A stretch of DNA of 64,000 bases. Origin: Flavobacterium chryseum. GTDB taxonomy: Bacteria; Bacteroidota; Bacteroidia; Flavobacteriales; Flavobacteriaceae. The position numbers were made by a program, and so were the translations under genes. Each line of letters begins with the position of its first letter. The stretch's first letter is position 1. Location: positions 271,318 to 335,317 of the forward strand of contig NZ_SNWW01000007.1 of assembly GCF_004362015.1 (NCBI RefSeq), given 5' to 3'. Shown one piece after another: positions 34,801-43,890 of this stretch. The notes beneath the pieces were generated by a model. That model searched no databases. It saw only the letters and a list, made by a program, of their open reading frames with translations, and was not told where the DNA came from.

Positions 34801-35321
34801 TCTGCCGCCGAAATTAAACGTGCAATCGCGGTTGGAATTTTATTTTCGATATGATCAATTTCTCCATTTAGTTTATCACCAATCGGATAATCTGCTTGTT
34901 CTACCAAATCATTAATCATTCCTTGTAAGCCTAAAGAACGGCCATCATCAGGAGAATAAATTCTGGTAATTCCATATTCATGCAATTCTGAAATTTCGCT
35001 TGGCAGAATTACTCCGCCTCCGCCTCCAAAAATTTTGATATGTCCTGCTCCTTTTTCATGAAGCAAATCATGCATATATTTAAAGTATTCGTTGTGTCCG
35101 CCTTGATATGATGTCATAGCAATTGCATTGGCATCTTCCTGAATAGCAGTATTAACCACTTCTTCAACACTACGGTCGTGACCCAAGTGAATTACTTCTA
35201 CTCCGGTTGACTGAATTATACGTCGCATGATATTAATTGCGGCGTCATGCCCGTCAAACAGTGATGCTGCGGTAACAATTCTTACTTTATTTTTAGGAAT
35301 ATATGGTTTTTGTTGTTCCAT
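31881..35321 (-). CDS. icmF: Fused acyl-CoA mutase with G-protein chaperone (IcmF-like)
   Basis: The 1146-residue protein fuses three parts. Residues 1-150 are a B12-binding domain (FDGHDAAIN; His25 is the expected lower axial ligand). About 190-420 is a MeaI-type GTPase (P-loop GTGGAGKSS, Lys209). About 560-1146 is the mutase barrel ([33 protein letters not shown]). IcmF proteins are fused isobutyryl-CoA mutases. The FPF-x-S/[22 protein letters not shown] substrate-binding segment is the IcmF form and differs from the Y-x-T-M-Y-x-F-R-P-W form of methylmalonyl-CoA mutase. It interconverts isobutyryl- and n-butyryl-CoA, or related acyl-CoAs, using adenosylcobalamin. It is a single gene; a palindromic-repeat word lies in frame in the linker near residues 485-492. 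Confidence 0.93.
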   Translation of the reverse strand: MEQQKPYIPKNKVRIVTAASLFDGHDAAINIMRRIIQSTGVEVIHLGHDRSVEEVVNTAIQEDANAIAMTSYQGGHNEYFKYMHDLLHEKGAGHIKIFGGGGGVILPSEISELHEYGITRIYSPDDGRSLGLQGMINDLVEQADYPIGDKLNGEIDHIENKIPTAIARLISAAENFPEIAKPVFDQIHTNNANSKIPVLGITGTGGAGKSSLVDELVRRFLIDFPEKTIGLISVDPSKRKTGGALLGDRIRMNAINNPRVYMRSLATRQSNLALSKYVAEAIQVLKAAKYDLIILETSGIGQSDTEIMDHSDVSLYVMTPEFGAATQLEKIDMLDFADLVALNKFDKRGALDAIRDVKKQYQRNHNLWDKNPDEMPVFGTIASQFNDPGMNTLYKAIMDTIVEKTESELHSTFQITREMSEKIFVIPPHRTRYLSEIAENNRSYDEIALSQQKVAQKLYGIFKTIESVSGKIPQINKAGIDEDSVILSGAEGLDENRIFLNLLLNQFDKVKMDLDPYNWEIILNWDEKVNKYKNPVYSFKVRDKEIKIATHSESLSHLQIPKIALPKYEAWGDILRWNLQENVPGEFPFASGLYPFKREGEDPSRMFAGEGGPERTNKRFHYVSAGLPAKRLSTAFDSVTLYGNDPDIRPDIYGKIGNAGVSICCLDDAKKLYSGFDLVHALTSVSMTINGPAPMLLGFFMNAAIDQQCEYYIKANDLEKEVEDKINKIYKEKGTERPKYQGDLPEGNNGLGLMLLGVTGDQVLPFDVYNEIKVKTLSQVRGTVQADILKEDQAQNTCIFSTEFALRLMGDVQEYFITKNVRNFYSVSISGYHIAEAGANPITQLAFTLSNGFTYVEYYLSRGMSINDFGPNLSFFFSNGVDPEYSVIGRVARKIWAKAMKNKYGANERAQMLKYHIQTSGRSLHAQEIDFNDIRTTLQALYAIYDNCNSLHTNAYDEAITTPTEESVRRAMAIQLIINKELGLAKNENPIQGSFIIEELTDLVESAVLQEFDRITERGGVLGAMETMYQRSKIQEESLYYETLKHNGDFPIVGVNTFLSSKGSPTVIPAEVIRATEEEKQYQITMLDNLHQFHEAKVNEHLNKLQEAAIKNENLFDHLMEATKVCSLGQITSALFEVGGQYRRNM
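33847..33869 (-). repeat. Family-3 palindromic-repeat half inside the mutase coding sequence
   Basis: The minus strand reads as the family-3 arm at 11127-11149 with two changes in 23 bases. In frame it encodes VILSGAEG, between the GTPase and mutase domains. Confidence 0.7.
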
Positions 35322-35526
35322 TTTATGAATATGATAATTTTAAGGGAGCAATTTACAAAATATTATAATATTTGTTTATCCTTCTCGCTTTTTGTTCATA
35401 AAAAAAATAAACTTTTTTTATCTATAGGGGTAACAATTTGAATGTTAATCTGATTTATCTTATATAAGTCTTATAGAAATGTTAACAACATGGCAATTTT
35501 GAAAAATTTAAATAAAATATAACAAC

Positions 35527-35555
35527 TTGTTTTCCAGTGCACTAAAGTAATTTAG
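35527..35555 (+). promoter_or_regulatory. Promoter TTG-N18-TAATTTAG of the L,D-transpeptidase gene
   Basis: TTG at 35527-35529 and TAATTTAG at 35548-35555. The surrounding AAAGTAATTTAGCA matches the promoters of the secreted paralogs almost exactly, but the 19-bp motif is absent. The rest of the 306-base gap shows no gene. Confidence 0.6.
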
Positions 35556-35627
35556 CAATGTAGAAATGCCCCAAATTTTTACCTAAAACTTTCATACTTA
35601 AAAAGTATAAACGTAAAAATTTAAAAA

Positions 35628-37226
35628 ATGAAAACACTGTATCCATTCGCCATAATTATAGCTTCAAGCTTCTTTTTATCATCTTTTGATTCTGTAGCCA
35701 AAAACGAATCATATACTAAAAAATTAAGCACATCAATTCATTCTGATAATGATTCAGATGTTGTTGATACTGAAGTTTTGAACGATTTTTTCAAAAGATA
35801 TTCTGATTTAAAAAAATATCAAACTGAAGTTATTTCTATTTACAAAAACAGATCTTATGAAACGATTTGGTATGAGGATAATAAAATCAATGAGTTTGGT
35901 AAATTATTATATCAAAAAATAAAAAATGCAGATCAGGAAGGAATTCAAATTGAAATTCCTTATCAGGATGAAATTGAACAGATTTTTAATAAATCTAAAA
36001 AAATATCAAGATCTGATGCAGATATGCTGTTAAGCGCCGCTTACGTTATTTATATGCGAAATGCATATGATGGACTTGATGCTGAAACAGTTAAAAAAAC
36101 AGGTTGGCTTTTACCTAAAAAAACATTGTCATACGATACATTATTAGATTCTTTAATGGTGAATCCTGATTTATTAGAGAAAAAAAACGGGTTGCTTTTT
36201 GATCAATATTTCAGATTGCAAGAAGTTTTAAAAAAATACAAAAAAATAGAAGAAGATAATACCTGGAAACCTATTACTACCGAAACTCCTTATAAAGATA
36301 TTAGACCAGACGCAAAATCTATAACTGTTGCTCAGGTTAGAAACAGATTGTTTGTTATGGGAGATTTAAAAAGCGATTCTAAAAGTGATTTTTATGATCG
36401 TGAGTTGATGGATGGTGTCATGGCCTATAAATTAAGAAACGGTTTAAAACCTAATTATATCATTACAGAAGATCATATTAAAGATATGAATGAACCTATC
36501 GCTTACAAGATTAAAAAATTACAAATTAACATGGAGCGTTGTCGTTGGATATCTCCAAAAATGGTAACCGATAATGAATATGTGATGGTAAACATTCCGT
36601 CGTTTGAATTGGTTTATGTAAAAAATGGAAAAGTAGAATTGGTATCAAGTGTATTTGTAGGTTCTCAATTAACAAAAACTTCCATCTTTAGCGGAAATAT
36701 AGACCGAGTTGTTTTTAGCCCTTATTGGACTGTTCCTCAAAGTATAGTTGACAATGAGTTGAAATTGAAAATAGCTGCTGATAAAAATTATTTAGCTGAA
36801 AATAATATGGAAATGGTCAATGGTCAGGTAAGACAAAAACCAGGTCCGAAAAATTCTTTGGGATTAGTAAAATTTATTTTTCCAAATTCAGAAGACATTT
36901 ATATGCACGATACGCCTTCTAAAACTTTGTTCGATTTTGAAAAAAGAACGTTTAGCCATGGTTGTATTAATGTAAAACAAGCTAAAGATTTAGCTGTTGC
37001 AATGTTGAAAGATTACCCTGAATGGACACAAGCTAAAATAGATAAAGCGATGAACGGCGAAGAAGAAACTACTTTTAAATTGCCTAACAAAATACCAATC
37101 TATATTACTTATTTTACAACATGGGCAAATGAAGATGGTCAAATTAGCTTTTATCAGGATGTATATGACAGAGATGCTGAGTTAAGCAACATTCTTTTTC
37201 CTGAGTCAACAGTGGCTTCAAATTAA
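35628..37226 (+). CDS. L,D-transpeptidase (YkuD family, YcbB-like)
   Basis: The 532-residue exported protein has an N-terminal hydrophobic signal (PFAIIIASSFFLSSF) and a long scaffold region resembling E. coli YcbB. The catalytic YkuD domain lies at about residues 310-480: YVMVNIPSFELVYVKNGKVE at its start, then MHDTPSKTLFDF and FSHGCINVK with Cys446 as nucleophile. L,D-transpeptidases make 3-3 peptidoglycan cross-links or attach proteins to the wall. The usual arginine after the catalytic Cys (S-x-G-C-[IV]-R) is replaced by Asn, an unusual feature to note. A hairpin terminator follows. Confidence 0.9.
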   Translation: MKTLYPFAIIIASSFFLSSFDSVAKNESYTKKLSTSIHSDNDSDVVDTEVLNDFFKRYSDLKKYQTEVISIYKNRSYETIWYEDNKINEFGKLLYQKIKNADQEGIQIEIPYQDEIEQIFNKSKKISRSDADMLLSAAYVIYMRNAYDGLDAETVKKTGWLLPKKTLSYDTLLDSLMVNPDLLEKKNGLLFDQYFRLQEVLKKYKKIEEDNTWKPITTETPYKDIRPDAKSITVAQVRNRLFVMGDLKSDSKSDFYDRELMDGVMAYKLRNGLKPNYIITEDHIKDMNEPIAYKIKKLQINMERCRWISPKMVTDNEYVMVNIPSFELVYVKNGKVELVSSVFVGSQLTKTSIFSGNIDRVVFSPYWTVPQSIVDNELKLKIAADKNYLAENNMEMVNGQVRQKPGPKNSLGLVKFIFPNSEDIYMHDTPSKTLFDFEKRTFSHGCINVKQAKDLAVAMLKDYPEWTQAKIDKAMNGEEETTFKLPNKIPIYITYFTTWANEDGQISFYQDVYDRDAELSNILFPESTVASN

Positions 37227-37249
37227 TATTTCAAAAATTTATTATACAG

Positions 37250-37302
37250 GCTTCTTATCTGGTCAAATCATAAAACGGTTTGCATGGATAAGAAGCTTTT
37301 TT
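37250..37302 (+). terminator. Terminator after the L,D-transpeptidase gene
   Basis: A perfect 10-bp stem GCTTCTTATC/GATAAGAAGC (37250-37259 with 37287-37296) with a long loop, then TTTTTT. Confidence 0.75.
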
Positions 37303-37442
37303 ATGATTAAAATAGCTTTGTATTGATTTTAAAAAAAAACTTAATCTATTAATAGTAAAACATTTACAGGTAAAAAAATCAACAAAACAGGCTGACCTTT
37401 GTACTATAATTATACCACTATTATTTACAAAACAATTTTATC

Positions 37443-37783
37443 ATGAAAACAGAAAATATTGAAGGATTAACATTATTGAAATTAATGTATTGATTCAACA
37501 AGGCGGAAGATTTGTAATGTTTCCAAATCTTATGACCAAATTAAAAAGTTCAACTATCTATTTTGTTCGCCCAGAAGAAAAAATACGTAAATATGCTATA
37601 AAACATTTTTTAAAGAATGTAGCAAATGCTTGGCGCACATTTCCCTTAAGACCATTTTATGTTTCAAAATCTTTATTCTATTTAGCCATTGGCGGTAGGG
37701 ATTATACCCATAATATTCTGGCTGACTTAAAGCAAATTAATCCGGTTTATAATCCTAATTTATATTGCTTACAGTACCTATAA
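37443..37783 (+). pseudogene. Small conserved Flavobacterial protein gene with a one-base frameshift
   Basis: An ATG at 37443 opens MKTENIEGLTLLK and then stops (TGA) at 37491. In another frame the sequence continues INVLIQQGGRFVMFPNLMTK up to 37783 (STIYFVRPEE, RTFPLRPFY, YLAIGGRDYT). This fits a Bacteroidota family of about 110 residues that begins with an acidic helix, then (I/V)-x-x-G-G-K/R-F-V-x-F, then IYFI/VR-x-G/P-E and ends in a GG-K/R-D-x-T motif. One missing base near 37479-37483 (the expected codon is GAA or AAA) explains the split. A frameless start at the TTG at 37490 is unlikely. A strong terminator follows, supporting a former single gene. The function is unknown. Confidence 0.6.
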
Positions 37784-37803
37784 TTTCACTCTTATAAAAA
37801 ACT

Positions 37804-37840
37804 AAAGCGAAAATATGCCATTATATTTTCGCTTTTTTTA
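37804..37840 (+). terminator. Terminator after the frameshifted small gene
   Basis: A perfect 13-bp stem AAAGCGAAAATAT/ATATTTTCGCTTT (37804-37816 with 37823-37835) and a T run. Confidence 0.9.
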
Positions 37841-37998
37841 TTGACAAAATCCAACCGACTTTTTTTTGCATTGACTGAAGAAAAAATGTCCTTAAACAAC
37901 AAAATTTAAATGTCTTGGAAACTTCTATTTAAATCTATTAAATGAAATTTGCAAATATTTTCATACAAAATATTGGCAATTATTTAATAAGTACAAAA

Positions 37999-38867
37999 AT
38001 GAAAAAATGCATTTTAATTTTTCTTGTAACAACAATTTTGTTTTCTTCCTGTAATAACTATTCCAGGAAAAAGTGTACAACAAATGAAAAAACAATTACA
38101 CACCCCAAACCTCCAAAAACCAGTGGACCTCCTCGCATATTATTTATAGGAAACAGCCAGATAGAATACTTTGTTAGTGCTCCAACATTGTTTGAAGAAT
38201 TTTGCAATGCAAACAATCAACCCATTAATATTGATCAATTAATTACTGTAGGGGTTTCATTAGATAAAGTTTACAGCACAAACAAAACAGAAGCTAACCA
38301 AAATTTTTCTAATAAAGATAAGGATGGCAATTACTACGATTATGTAGTTATACAGGAAGCAACTCCTGTTGCTATAAGTGAAATCGAGAAATATAAGGCA
38401 AATGTAAAAATGATTGTTGAAAAAATTCATATAAATAGCCCGGATGTAGCCGTTTATATTTATCAGGGAATACCGCCTGTCTCTTATACAGATTCTGATT
38501 TTACAAAGTATTATGATGAAATGCGTCAAATTCCATTTCAGTTATGGGATTTATAAAAAATGCCGGTTTACTAAGAGTTGGTGATGCTTTTAAAGATGCT
38601 TACGAAGGTAAAAATGGTTATAAATATTTAGTTGCTGACAAAGACAATCTACGCTATGGAAAACAGACACTTCATCTTTTAAATGATGGCGGGTTTATAC
38701 AAACGAGCTTACTATATTCAACCATTTTTGACAAAAAGCCAAGCATCCCAAAAAAACTTTTATTAATTACAGGAACCGGATATTTTGATGCTATGAGAAA
38801 GCAAGAAGTTGCTAACGCAATTAGCAATCCAAAAGCCTTACAAGAAATAGCTTTCAACAACCGCTAG
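37999..38867 (+). pseudogene. SGNH/GDSL-type hydrolase lipoprotein gene, frameshifted
   Basis: The first part (37999-38556) has a lipoprotein signal (FLVTTILFSSC, Cys18) and the SGNH block I RILFIGNSQIEYF (nucleophile Ser), then YYDYVVIQEATPVA. It stops at 38556 after RQIPFQLWDL, which breaks the pattern. In another frame SISVMGFIKNAGLLRVGDAF continues to 38867 and contains DNLRYGKQTLHLLNDGGFIQ, matching the D-x-H region of block V. One extra A in the run near 38527-38529 would restore a single protein of about 289 residues. SGNH hydrolases cleave esters of carbohydrates or lipids. The frame break makes it a pseudogene unless it is a sequencing error. Confidence 0.7.
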
Positions 38868-38991
38868 TTTAATTTAAAAACATTTATACTAAATCGTCTT
38901 ATTTCGTAAGAGATTTTTTTATTTTTAATAAAAAAAATCCCTATTCAATATTAGTATTATCTTTCCGTATTTAAATTAAATTACATTTTTT

Positions 38992-39411
38992 ATGAACGAC
39001 GATTATAATCAACCACAAAAAAGCTGGTGGGAAAGAAACTGGAAATGGTTTGTGCCAACAGGTTGTTTGAGTTTATTGGTGCTTTTTGGCTTATTTATTG
39101 CCGGCATTTTCTTTGGAGTTACTTCAATGATAAAAGAATCAGATGCTTATAAAGGCGCTCTTACAGAAGTTCAAAATAATAAAGAAGTAAAAGAAAAACT
39201 GGGAAGTCCGATTCAAGGAGACGGAATGGTTTCCGGAAGTATTAATACAAGCAATAACACCGGCGATTGTGATTTACAAATTCCGATAAAAGGCCCAAAA
39301 GGAAAAGGAACCTTATTTGTTGTTGCTGTAAAAAGAGGGAAATGGAAATACAGCGAATTATCGGTTTATGTTGATGGAACTGAAGATGAAATTGATTTGT
39401 TGGAAAAATAA
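38992..39411 (+). CDS. Coa1 (cytochrome c oxidase assembly) family membrane protein
   Basis: The 139-residue protein has one N-terminal membrane segment (about residues 21-48: PTGCLSLLVLFGLFIAGIFF). A Coa1-type domain follows, with ESDAYKGALTEVQNNKEVKEKLG, PIQGDGMVSGSI, then DLQIPIKGPKGKGTLFVVAV and KWKYSELSVYV. The G-P-K-G-K-G motif and preceding G-x-P are typical of the Bacteroidota Coa1-like proteins. In yeast mitochondria Coa1 helps assemble cytochrome c oxidase; in these bacteria the role is unproven and no oxidase genes are nearby. Confidence 0.8.
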   Translation: MNDDYNQPQKSWWERNWKWFVPTGCLSLLVLFGLFIAGIFFGVTSMIKESDAYKGALTEVQNNKEVKEKLGSPIQGDGMVSGSINTSNNTGDCDLQIPIKGPKGKGTLFVVAVKRGKWKYSELSVYVDGTEDEIDLLEK

Positions 39412-39449
39412 ATTTTGGTTTTAAATTTAAAAGCAACAAAACAATTTAA

Positions 39450-40010
39450 ATGAAATCATTCGTAATCCTATATTTTACTCTTTTTCAGGGTATTATTTCA
39501 CTAGCACAATCTGATGCAAAATATCACGGTTATACAGACAGAATTGCATCATTTTCAAAACCAAATAAAGTCCTGTTCCATACTATTGATGCGCAGGGAA
39601 ATGGTCCTATAGAATATATAAATGCTAAAAAACAAGTGCTCCGTTTTCGTGTTTCGAATCATAAACTTCAAGTATTACATGGCGGAATTGCTTTTCAATT
39701 GTTTGATTACGAAAATAATTATCTCCAAAAAATAGCAACATTTGATGCAACAGGCAATTTAGCCGGTGAAAGAGAATCTCAAAACGAAGCTGTAATTCAA
39801 TTTATAATTGAGAAAAAAGCTGAATACCTCAAAAAAAAGAAATTGATAGACGACGCCGAAGGAAACATCAACATGAAAGACGACAGCAAAGAAAAAATCA
39901 TCCGAATAAAATTATTTGATAAATACAACCATCCCATAATAGAAACACAACCCACCTATATTTCAAGCAAAACTTATTGGGATTATTGCGTACGAATGTA
40001 TTGGCCTTGA
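39450..40010 (+). CDS. Secreted hypothetical protein
   Basis: The 186-residue protein has a signal peptide (VILYFTLFQGIISLAQ) and a beta-rich body with KYHGYTDRIASFSKPNKVLF, QVLRFRVSNHKL and a C-terminal segment KTYWDYCVRMYWP. A lysine-rich linker (KKAEYLKKKKLID) runs between. I do not recognise a named domain. It starts 38 bases after the Coa1-like gene and may share its transcript. Product likely periplasmic. Confidence 0.65.
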   Translation: MKSFVILYFTLFQGIISLAQSDAKYHGYTDRIASFSKPNKVLFHTIDAQGNGPIEYINAKKQVLRFRVSNHKLQVLHGGIAFQLFDYENNYLQKIATFDATGNLAGERESQNEAVIQFIIEKKAEYLKKKKLIDDAEGNINMKDDSKEKIIRIKLFDKYNHPIIETQPTYISSKTYWDYCVRMYWP

Positions 40011-40013
40011 TTT

Positions 40014-40187
40014 GAGGTGCTGAGGCACTAAGGTTCTGAGTTGCTAAGCTGCTGAGGTTCTACATTTTTTAGTTTCTAAAGTTCTATAAATTACACACAA
40101 CATTGTCATTTCGACGAATGAGAATTTTCACAAATAACTCCGCAACGAGAATCTAATCTTGTCAAACTTCTAAAGAATATTTCTCAA
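40014..40187. repeat. Repeat cluster: CTGAGGTTCT words followed by a decayed family-1 palindrome
   Basis: 40014-40062 holds GAGGTGCTGAGGCACTAAGG and GAGTTGCTAAGCTGCTGAGG in series. 40105-40187 holds one family-1 arm (GTCATTTCGACGAATGAGAA) plus the conserved loop AACTCCGCAACGAGAATC. No gene was seen in the 326 bases between 40010 and 40337. Confidence 0.65.
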
Positions 40188-40279
40188 AACTCATAATTAA
40201 TAATTCATAATTCATAATTAACAACTAAAAAAGCCCATTGTTAGTTATGAAACAAAATATTTCTACTCCTCAAATAAAA

Positions 40280-40313
40280 TTGTGGCTTTGTTTTTGAATA
40301 AGTAGTATTTTTG
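40280..40313 (+). promoter_or_regulatory. Promoter TTG-N23-TATTTTTG of the DUF4197 gene
   Basis: TTG (40280-40282) and TATTTTTG (40306-40313) fit the consensus. The start codon follows 23 bases later. Confidence 0.5.
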
Positions 40314-40336
40314 AAACTTATATAAACCCCCATCTA

Positions 40337-41056
40337 ATGAAAAAGATAATAATTTTAGTACTTGCATTCTCTCTAACATCTTGCGCTCAGGTACAACAGA
40401 CTTTAAATCAATTGCCTCAATTGTCTTCGCAAATTCCATCCCTTGGCGGTGTTGATATTGCTTCCGGACTAAAAGAAGCTTTAAACAAAGGAATTACACA
40501 GCAAGTGAGTAAGCTAACTGCAGTAGATGGTTTTTATAAAAATGAAGCGGTAAAAATTTTAATGCCTGCCGAATTACAAAAAGTAGATGCTACTTTGAGA
40601 AAAATTGGACTTAGTTCGCTTGCCGATGAAGGAATTAAAGTTTTAAATCGTGCTGCTGAAGATGCTGTAAAAGAAGCAACTCCGATATTTGTTTCGGCTG
40701 TAAAAAACATGTCTTTTACTGATGCTAAAAATATCCTGTTAGGAAATGACAGCGCTGCTACGAGCTATTTACAAGGTAGTACAACTACGGCTTTGTACGG
40801 AAAATTTAATCCGGTGATAAAAAGCTCTTTCGAAAAAGTTGGTGCTGATGTTGTCTGGAAAAACATCATTAATAAATACAACACAATTCCGTTAGTAAAA
40901 AAGGTAAATCCTGATTTAACAGATTATACAACGACACAAGCTTTGGCAGGTGTTTTTAAAATGATTGCTGTTGAAGAAAAAGAAATCCGTAATAATATCA
41001 GCGCAAGAACAACACCTTTATTAAAAAGTGTTTTTGCGATGCAGGACGGAAAATAA
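40337..41056 (+). CDS. DUF4197 family lipoprotein
   Basis: The 239-residue protein has a lipoprotein signal (ILVLAFSLTSC, Cys16) and the all-alpha DUF4197 domain: DIASGLKEALNKGITQQVSK, VKILMPAELQKVDATLRKIG, NRAAEDAVKEATPIFVSAVK, and ILLGNDSAATSYLQGSTT. The end matches the family (GVFKMIAVEEKEIRNNISAR). Function is unknown; homologues occur in many Gram-negative periplasms. It has a promoter of its own and is followed by a repeat-rich gap before purU. Confidence 0.9.
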   Translation: MKKIIILVLAFSLTSCAQVQQTLNQLPQLSSQIPSLGGVDIASGLKEALNKGITQQVSKLTAVDGFYKNEAVKILMPAELQKVDATLRKIGLSSLADEGIKVLNRAAEDAVKEATPIFVSAVKNMSFTDAKNILLGNDSAATSYLQGSTTTALYGKFNPVIKSSFEKVGADVVWKNIINKYNTIPLVKKVNPDLTDYTTTQALAGVFKMIAVEEKEIRNNISARTTPLLKSVFAMQDGK

Positions 41057-41061
41057 TTTTT

Positions 41062-41137
41062 TCCAAAGGTTCAAAGGCTCAGAGCTGCAAAGATACAAAG
41101 AAGTCTTTGTCGCTCTGAACCTTGCAACTTTGTCACT
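41062..41137. repeat. CAAAGGTTCAGAGTTGCAAAG-type repeat before purU
   Basis: AAGGTTCAAAGGCTCAGAGC is followed by the mirrored GTCTTTGTCGCTCTGAACC...GCAACTTTGTC, giving a rough inverted repeat. Related words lie at 42013-42066 and, inverted, at 42163-42198, on the far side of purU. Confidence 0.6.
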
Positions 41138-41156
41138 AACCAAACCAAACCTTGAA

Positions 41157-42011
41157 ATGCAAAAAATAACTATTCTGATTCATTGCAAAGACCAAAAAGG
41201 AATTATTGCCGCAGTGACTACTTTTATTGCTAAAGTGGAAGGAAATATCATCTACATCGACCAGCATGTTGATGTTGAACAAAATGTATTTTTTATGCGA
41301 TTAGAATGTGAATTAACCAATCACAATATCACTATTGAAAGCTTAAAAAATGATTTTGATCAAACTATTGCTTCTGATTTTAATATGTCTTGGGATTTGT
41401 ACAATCAGGAACAAAAACCAAAAATGGCATTGTTTGTCTCGAAATACGATCACTGCTTATTTGACATCTTAGGACGCTACAGCGCTGGCGAATTAAATGT
41501 TGAGATTCCGGTGATTATTAGTAATCATAACGATTTACGATCTATTGCTGAACGTTTTGATATTCCGTTTCATTGTGTTCCTTTTACAAAAGACAATAAA
41601 GAAGAAGGCGAAGCCAAACAAATTGAATTATTGAAAAGATATCAGATCAATTTTATTGTTTTGGCGCGTTATATGCAAATTATTACGCCTAATTTAATTT
41701 CGCTTTACGAAAATAAAATCATCAATATTCACCATTCGTTTTTACCGGCATTTCCGGGTGCAAAACCGTATCATTCGGCTTTTAAACGTGGTGTAAAAAT
41801 TATTGGAGCCACAAGTCATTATGTTACCGCAGAATTAGATGAAGGACCAATTATCGAGCAGGATATTGCAAGAGTTTCTCACATTCATTCTGTTGATGAT
41901 TTTATTATGAAAGGCAGGGATTTAGAAAGAATTGTTTTAGCAAGAGCTATAAAATTGCATGCCGAACGTAAAACTATGGTTTATAGTAATAAGACGGTAG
42001 TTTTTTCTTAA
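41157..42011 (+). CDS. purU: Formyltetrahydrofolate deformylase
   Basis: The ATG at 41157 gives 284 residues, the normal PurU length; the frame upstream runs through repeat sequence. An N-terminal ACT domain (about 1-80: ITILIHCKDQKGIIAAVTTF) precedes the formyl-transferase-fold domain, with INIHHSFLPAFPGAKPYHSA and the catalytic triad Asn190, His192 and Asp228 (ELDEGPIIEQD). PurU hydrolyses 10-formyl-THF to THF and formate, balancing one-carbon pools. The gene is flanked on both sides by related short repeats. Confidence 0.95.
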   Translation: MQKITILIHCKDQKGIIAAVTTFIAKVEGNIIYIDQHVDVEQNVFFMRLECELTNHNITIESLKNDFDQTIASDFNMSWDLYNQEQKPKMALFVSKYDHCLFDILGRYSAGELNVEIPVIISNHNDLRSIAERFDIPFHCVPFTKDNKEEGEAKQIELLKRYQINFIVLARYMQIITPNLISLYENKIINIHHSFLPAFPGAKPYHSAFKRGVKIIGATSHYVTAELDEGPIIEQDIARVSHIHSVDDFIMKGRDLERIVLARAIKLHAERKTMVYSNKTVVFS

Positions 42012-42012
42012 A

Positions 42013-42066
42013 GGTTCAAAGGTGCAGAGTTGCAAAGGCTCAAAGGTTCAGAGGTTCAGAGGTTTT
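42013..42066. repeat. CAAAGGTTCAGAG-type direct repeats after purU
   Basis: Successive AAAGGTTCAAAGGTGCAGAG, GTTGCAAAGGCTCAAAGG and TTCAGAGGTTCAGAGG units with periods near 8 and 16 bases. An inverted set (ACTTTGAACCTTTGTTCC) stands at 42163-42198 before the catalase stop. Confidence 0.6.
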
Positions 42067-42080
42067 TCTTTAAATAAACA

Positions 42081-42111
42081 AACCCGACAGATTTCAAAAA
42101 TCTGTCGGGTT
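42081..42111. terminator. Bidirectional terminator between purU and the catalase gene
   Basis: A perfect 14-bp stem (42081-42094 with 42098-42111, CCCGACAG core) with a CAA loop. It is followed by T-rich sequence on both strands. Confidence 0.8.
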
Positions 42112-42201
42112 TTCTATTTCCTTAAAAGACCATAAAAATATCAAAGGTTTTTCAAGGATTTATTACTTTGAACCTTTGTTCCTTTGAGCCTTTGTCCCTC
42201 C

Positions 42202-43695
42202 TTAACGAACCTCGATTAATAATCTTGGGTCAGAAAAATTATTTACCTGTTCCATACTTAAGCCTAAAGCGTTAGCCACTCCTTCTCCGTATGCCGGATC
42301 TGCTTTGTAACAGTTTCTAATATGACGAATCTGAATAAAAGGCTGTGCTCCTCCTACTTGTGCTGCAGTATTTTTAAACAACAATTGTTTTTTCTCTTCA
42401 GTTAATAAACGGAAAAGTAAACCCGGTTGTGTAAAATAATCATTATCATCATCTCTGAAATTATGCGCATAAGCATCACCGTGAAGTTTCAATGGTGGTT
42501 CTTTGAATTCTGGTTGCTCCTGCAATTCTCCAAAGCTATTTGGTTCATAATGTTTTTTTGATCCATTATTTCCATCTACACGCATGGCTCCGTCTCTATG
42601 AAAAGTATTGTACGGACATCTTGAAGAATTTACCGGAATTTGGAAATTGTTTACTCCTAAACGGTAACGGTGTGCATCTCCGTAAGAAAACAAACGGGCT
42701 TGCAACATTTTATCTGGCGAGAAACTAATTCCCGGTGGTACATGCGCCGGATTAAAAGCTGCCTGCTCTACTTCTGCAAAATAGTTCTCAGGATTTTTGT
42801 TCAATTCAAATTCACCAACCGGAATTAAAGGAAAATCGCTTTTTAACCAAACTTTAGTCAAGTCAAACGGATGAAAACGATAATTCTCCGCTTGCTCTTC
42901 GGTCATAATTTGAACAAACATTTTCCATTTCGGGAAATTCCCTTCTTCAATAGCATCAAACAAATCTCTTTGATGGCTTTCTCTGTCGCCTCCCACTAAT
43001 TTAGCTGCTTCTTCATCCGAAAGGTTTTCGATTCCTTGTTGGGTTACGAAATGAAATTTCACATAATGTCTTTCGTTTTGATGATTTATGAAACTAAAAG
43101 TGTGACTTCCAAATCCGTGCATTTGTCTGTACGATCTCGGAATTCCACGATCACTCATTACAATTGTAATTTGGTGTAAAGCTTCGGGTAATAAAGTCCA
43201 AAAATCCCAATTGTTATCAGCACTTCTTAAATTGGTTTTTGGATCACGTTTTACAGCGTGATTTAAATCCGGAAACTTCATCGGATCACGGAAAAAGAAA
43301 ACCGGAGTATTATTTCCTACCAAATCCCAATTTCCTTCATTGGTATAAAATTTCAATGCAAAACCACGAATATCTCTTTCGGCGTCCGCAGCACCTCTTT
43401 CTCCTGCAACTGTTGAAAAACGCGCAAACATTTCTGTTTTTTTACCAATTTCTGAAAATATATCAGCTCTTGTATATTTTGTAATATCGTGAGTTACAGT
43501 AAATGTCCCGTAAGCACCAGAACCTTTAGCATGCATTCTTCGCTCTGGAATTACCTCACGATCAAAATGTGCCATTTTCTCTAAAAACCAAAAATCCTGT
43601 AATAAAACAGGCCCACGTGGTCCTGCAGTTTGAATGTTTTGATTGTCCGGAACGGGAGTTCCCGTTGCAGTTGTTAATTTGTTGTTTGAATCCAT
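42202..43695 (-). CDS. katA: Monofunctional heme catalase, small-subunit clade
   Basis: The 497-residue protein matches clade 3 catalases: [33 protein letters not shown] with catalytic His55, [19 protein letters not shown], and the distal Asn region [34 protein letters not shown] has the proximal heme-ligand tyrosine. It degrades hydrogen peroxide in the cytoplasm as a tetramer and has no signal peptide. No peroxide regulator is adjacent. The gene is transcribed alone from the left side of a repeat-rich region. Confidence 0.97.
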   Translation of the reverse strand: MDSNNKLTTATGTPVPDNQNIQTAGPRGPVLLQDFWFLEKMAHFDREVIPERRMHAKGSGAYGTFTVTHDITKYTRADIFSEIGKKTEMFARFSTVAGERGAADAERDIRGFALKFYTNEGNWDLVGNNTPVFFFRDPMKFPDLNHAVKRDPKTNLRSADNNWDFWTLLPEALHQITIVMSDRGIPRSYRQMHGFGSHTFSFINHQNERHYVKFHFVTQQGIENLSDEEAAKLVGGDRESHQRDLFDAIEEGNFPKWKMFVQIMTEEQAENYRFHPFDLTKVWLKSDFPLIPVGEFELNKNPENYFAEVEQAAFNPAHVPPGISFSPDKMLQARLFSYGDAHRYRLGVNNFQIPVNSSRCPYNTFHRDGAMRVDGNNGSKKHYEPNSFGELQEQPEFKEPPLKLHGDAYAHNFRDDDNDYFTQPGLLFRLLTEEKKQLLFKNTAAQVGGAQPFIQIRHIRNCYKADPAYGEGVANALGLSMEQVNNFSDPRLLIEVR

Positions 43696-43890
43696 ATTGC
43701 TGATATTTAATGTTCTATCAAATATACAAACTAATCATTACTATATTAATAAACAAAATTGATTGTTATTATATTTTAATAACCAAAAGCTATATTATAG
43801 TGCAGAATGCTCAAAATGGCGTTAAAAAAAATCTTAACTTATGTCCAACAAAGTAATAACAAAACCTTAACAGCAAAGCCTTGATATATG

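Noticed and set aside
41028..41157. 43-codon N-terminal extension of PurU
   Set aside because: It overlaps the DUF4197 gene end and is encoded by repeat sequence; the ATG at 41157 gives the normal length.
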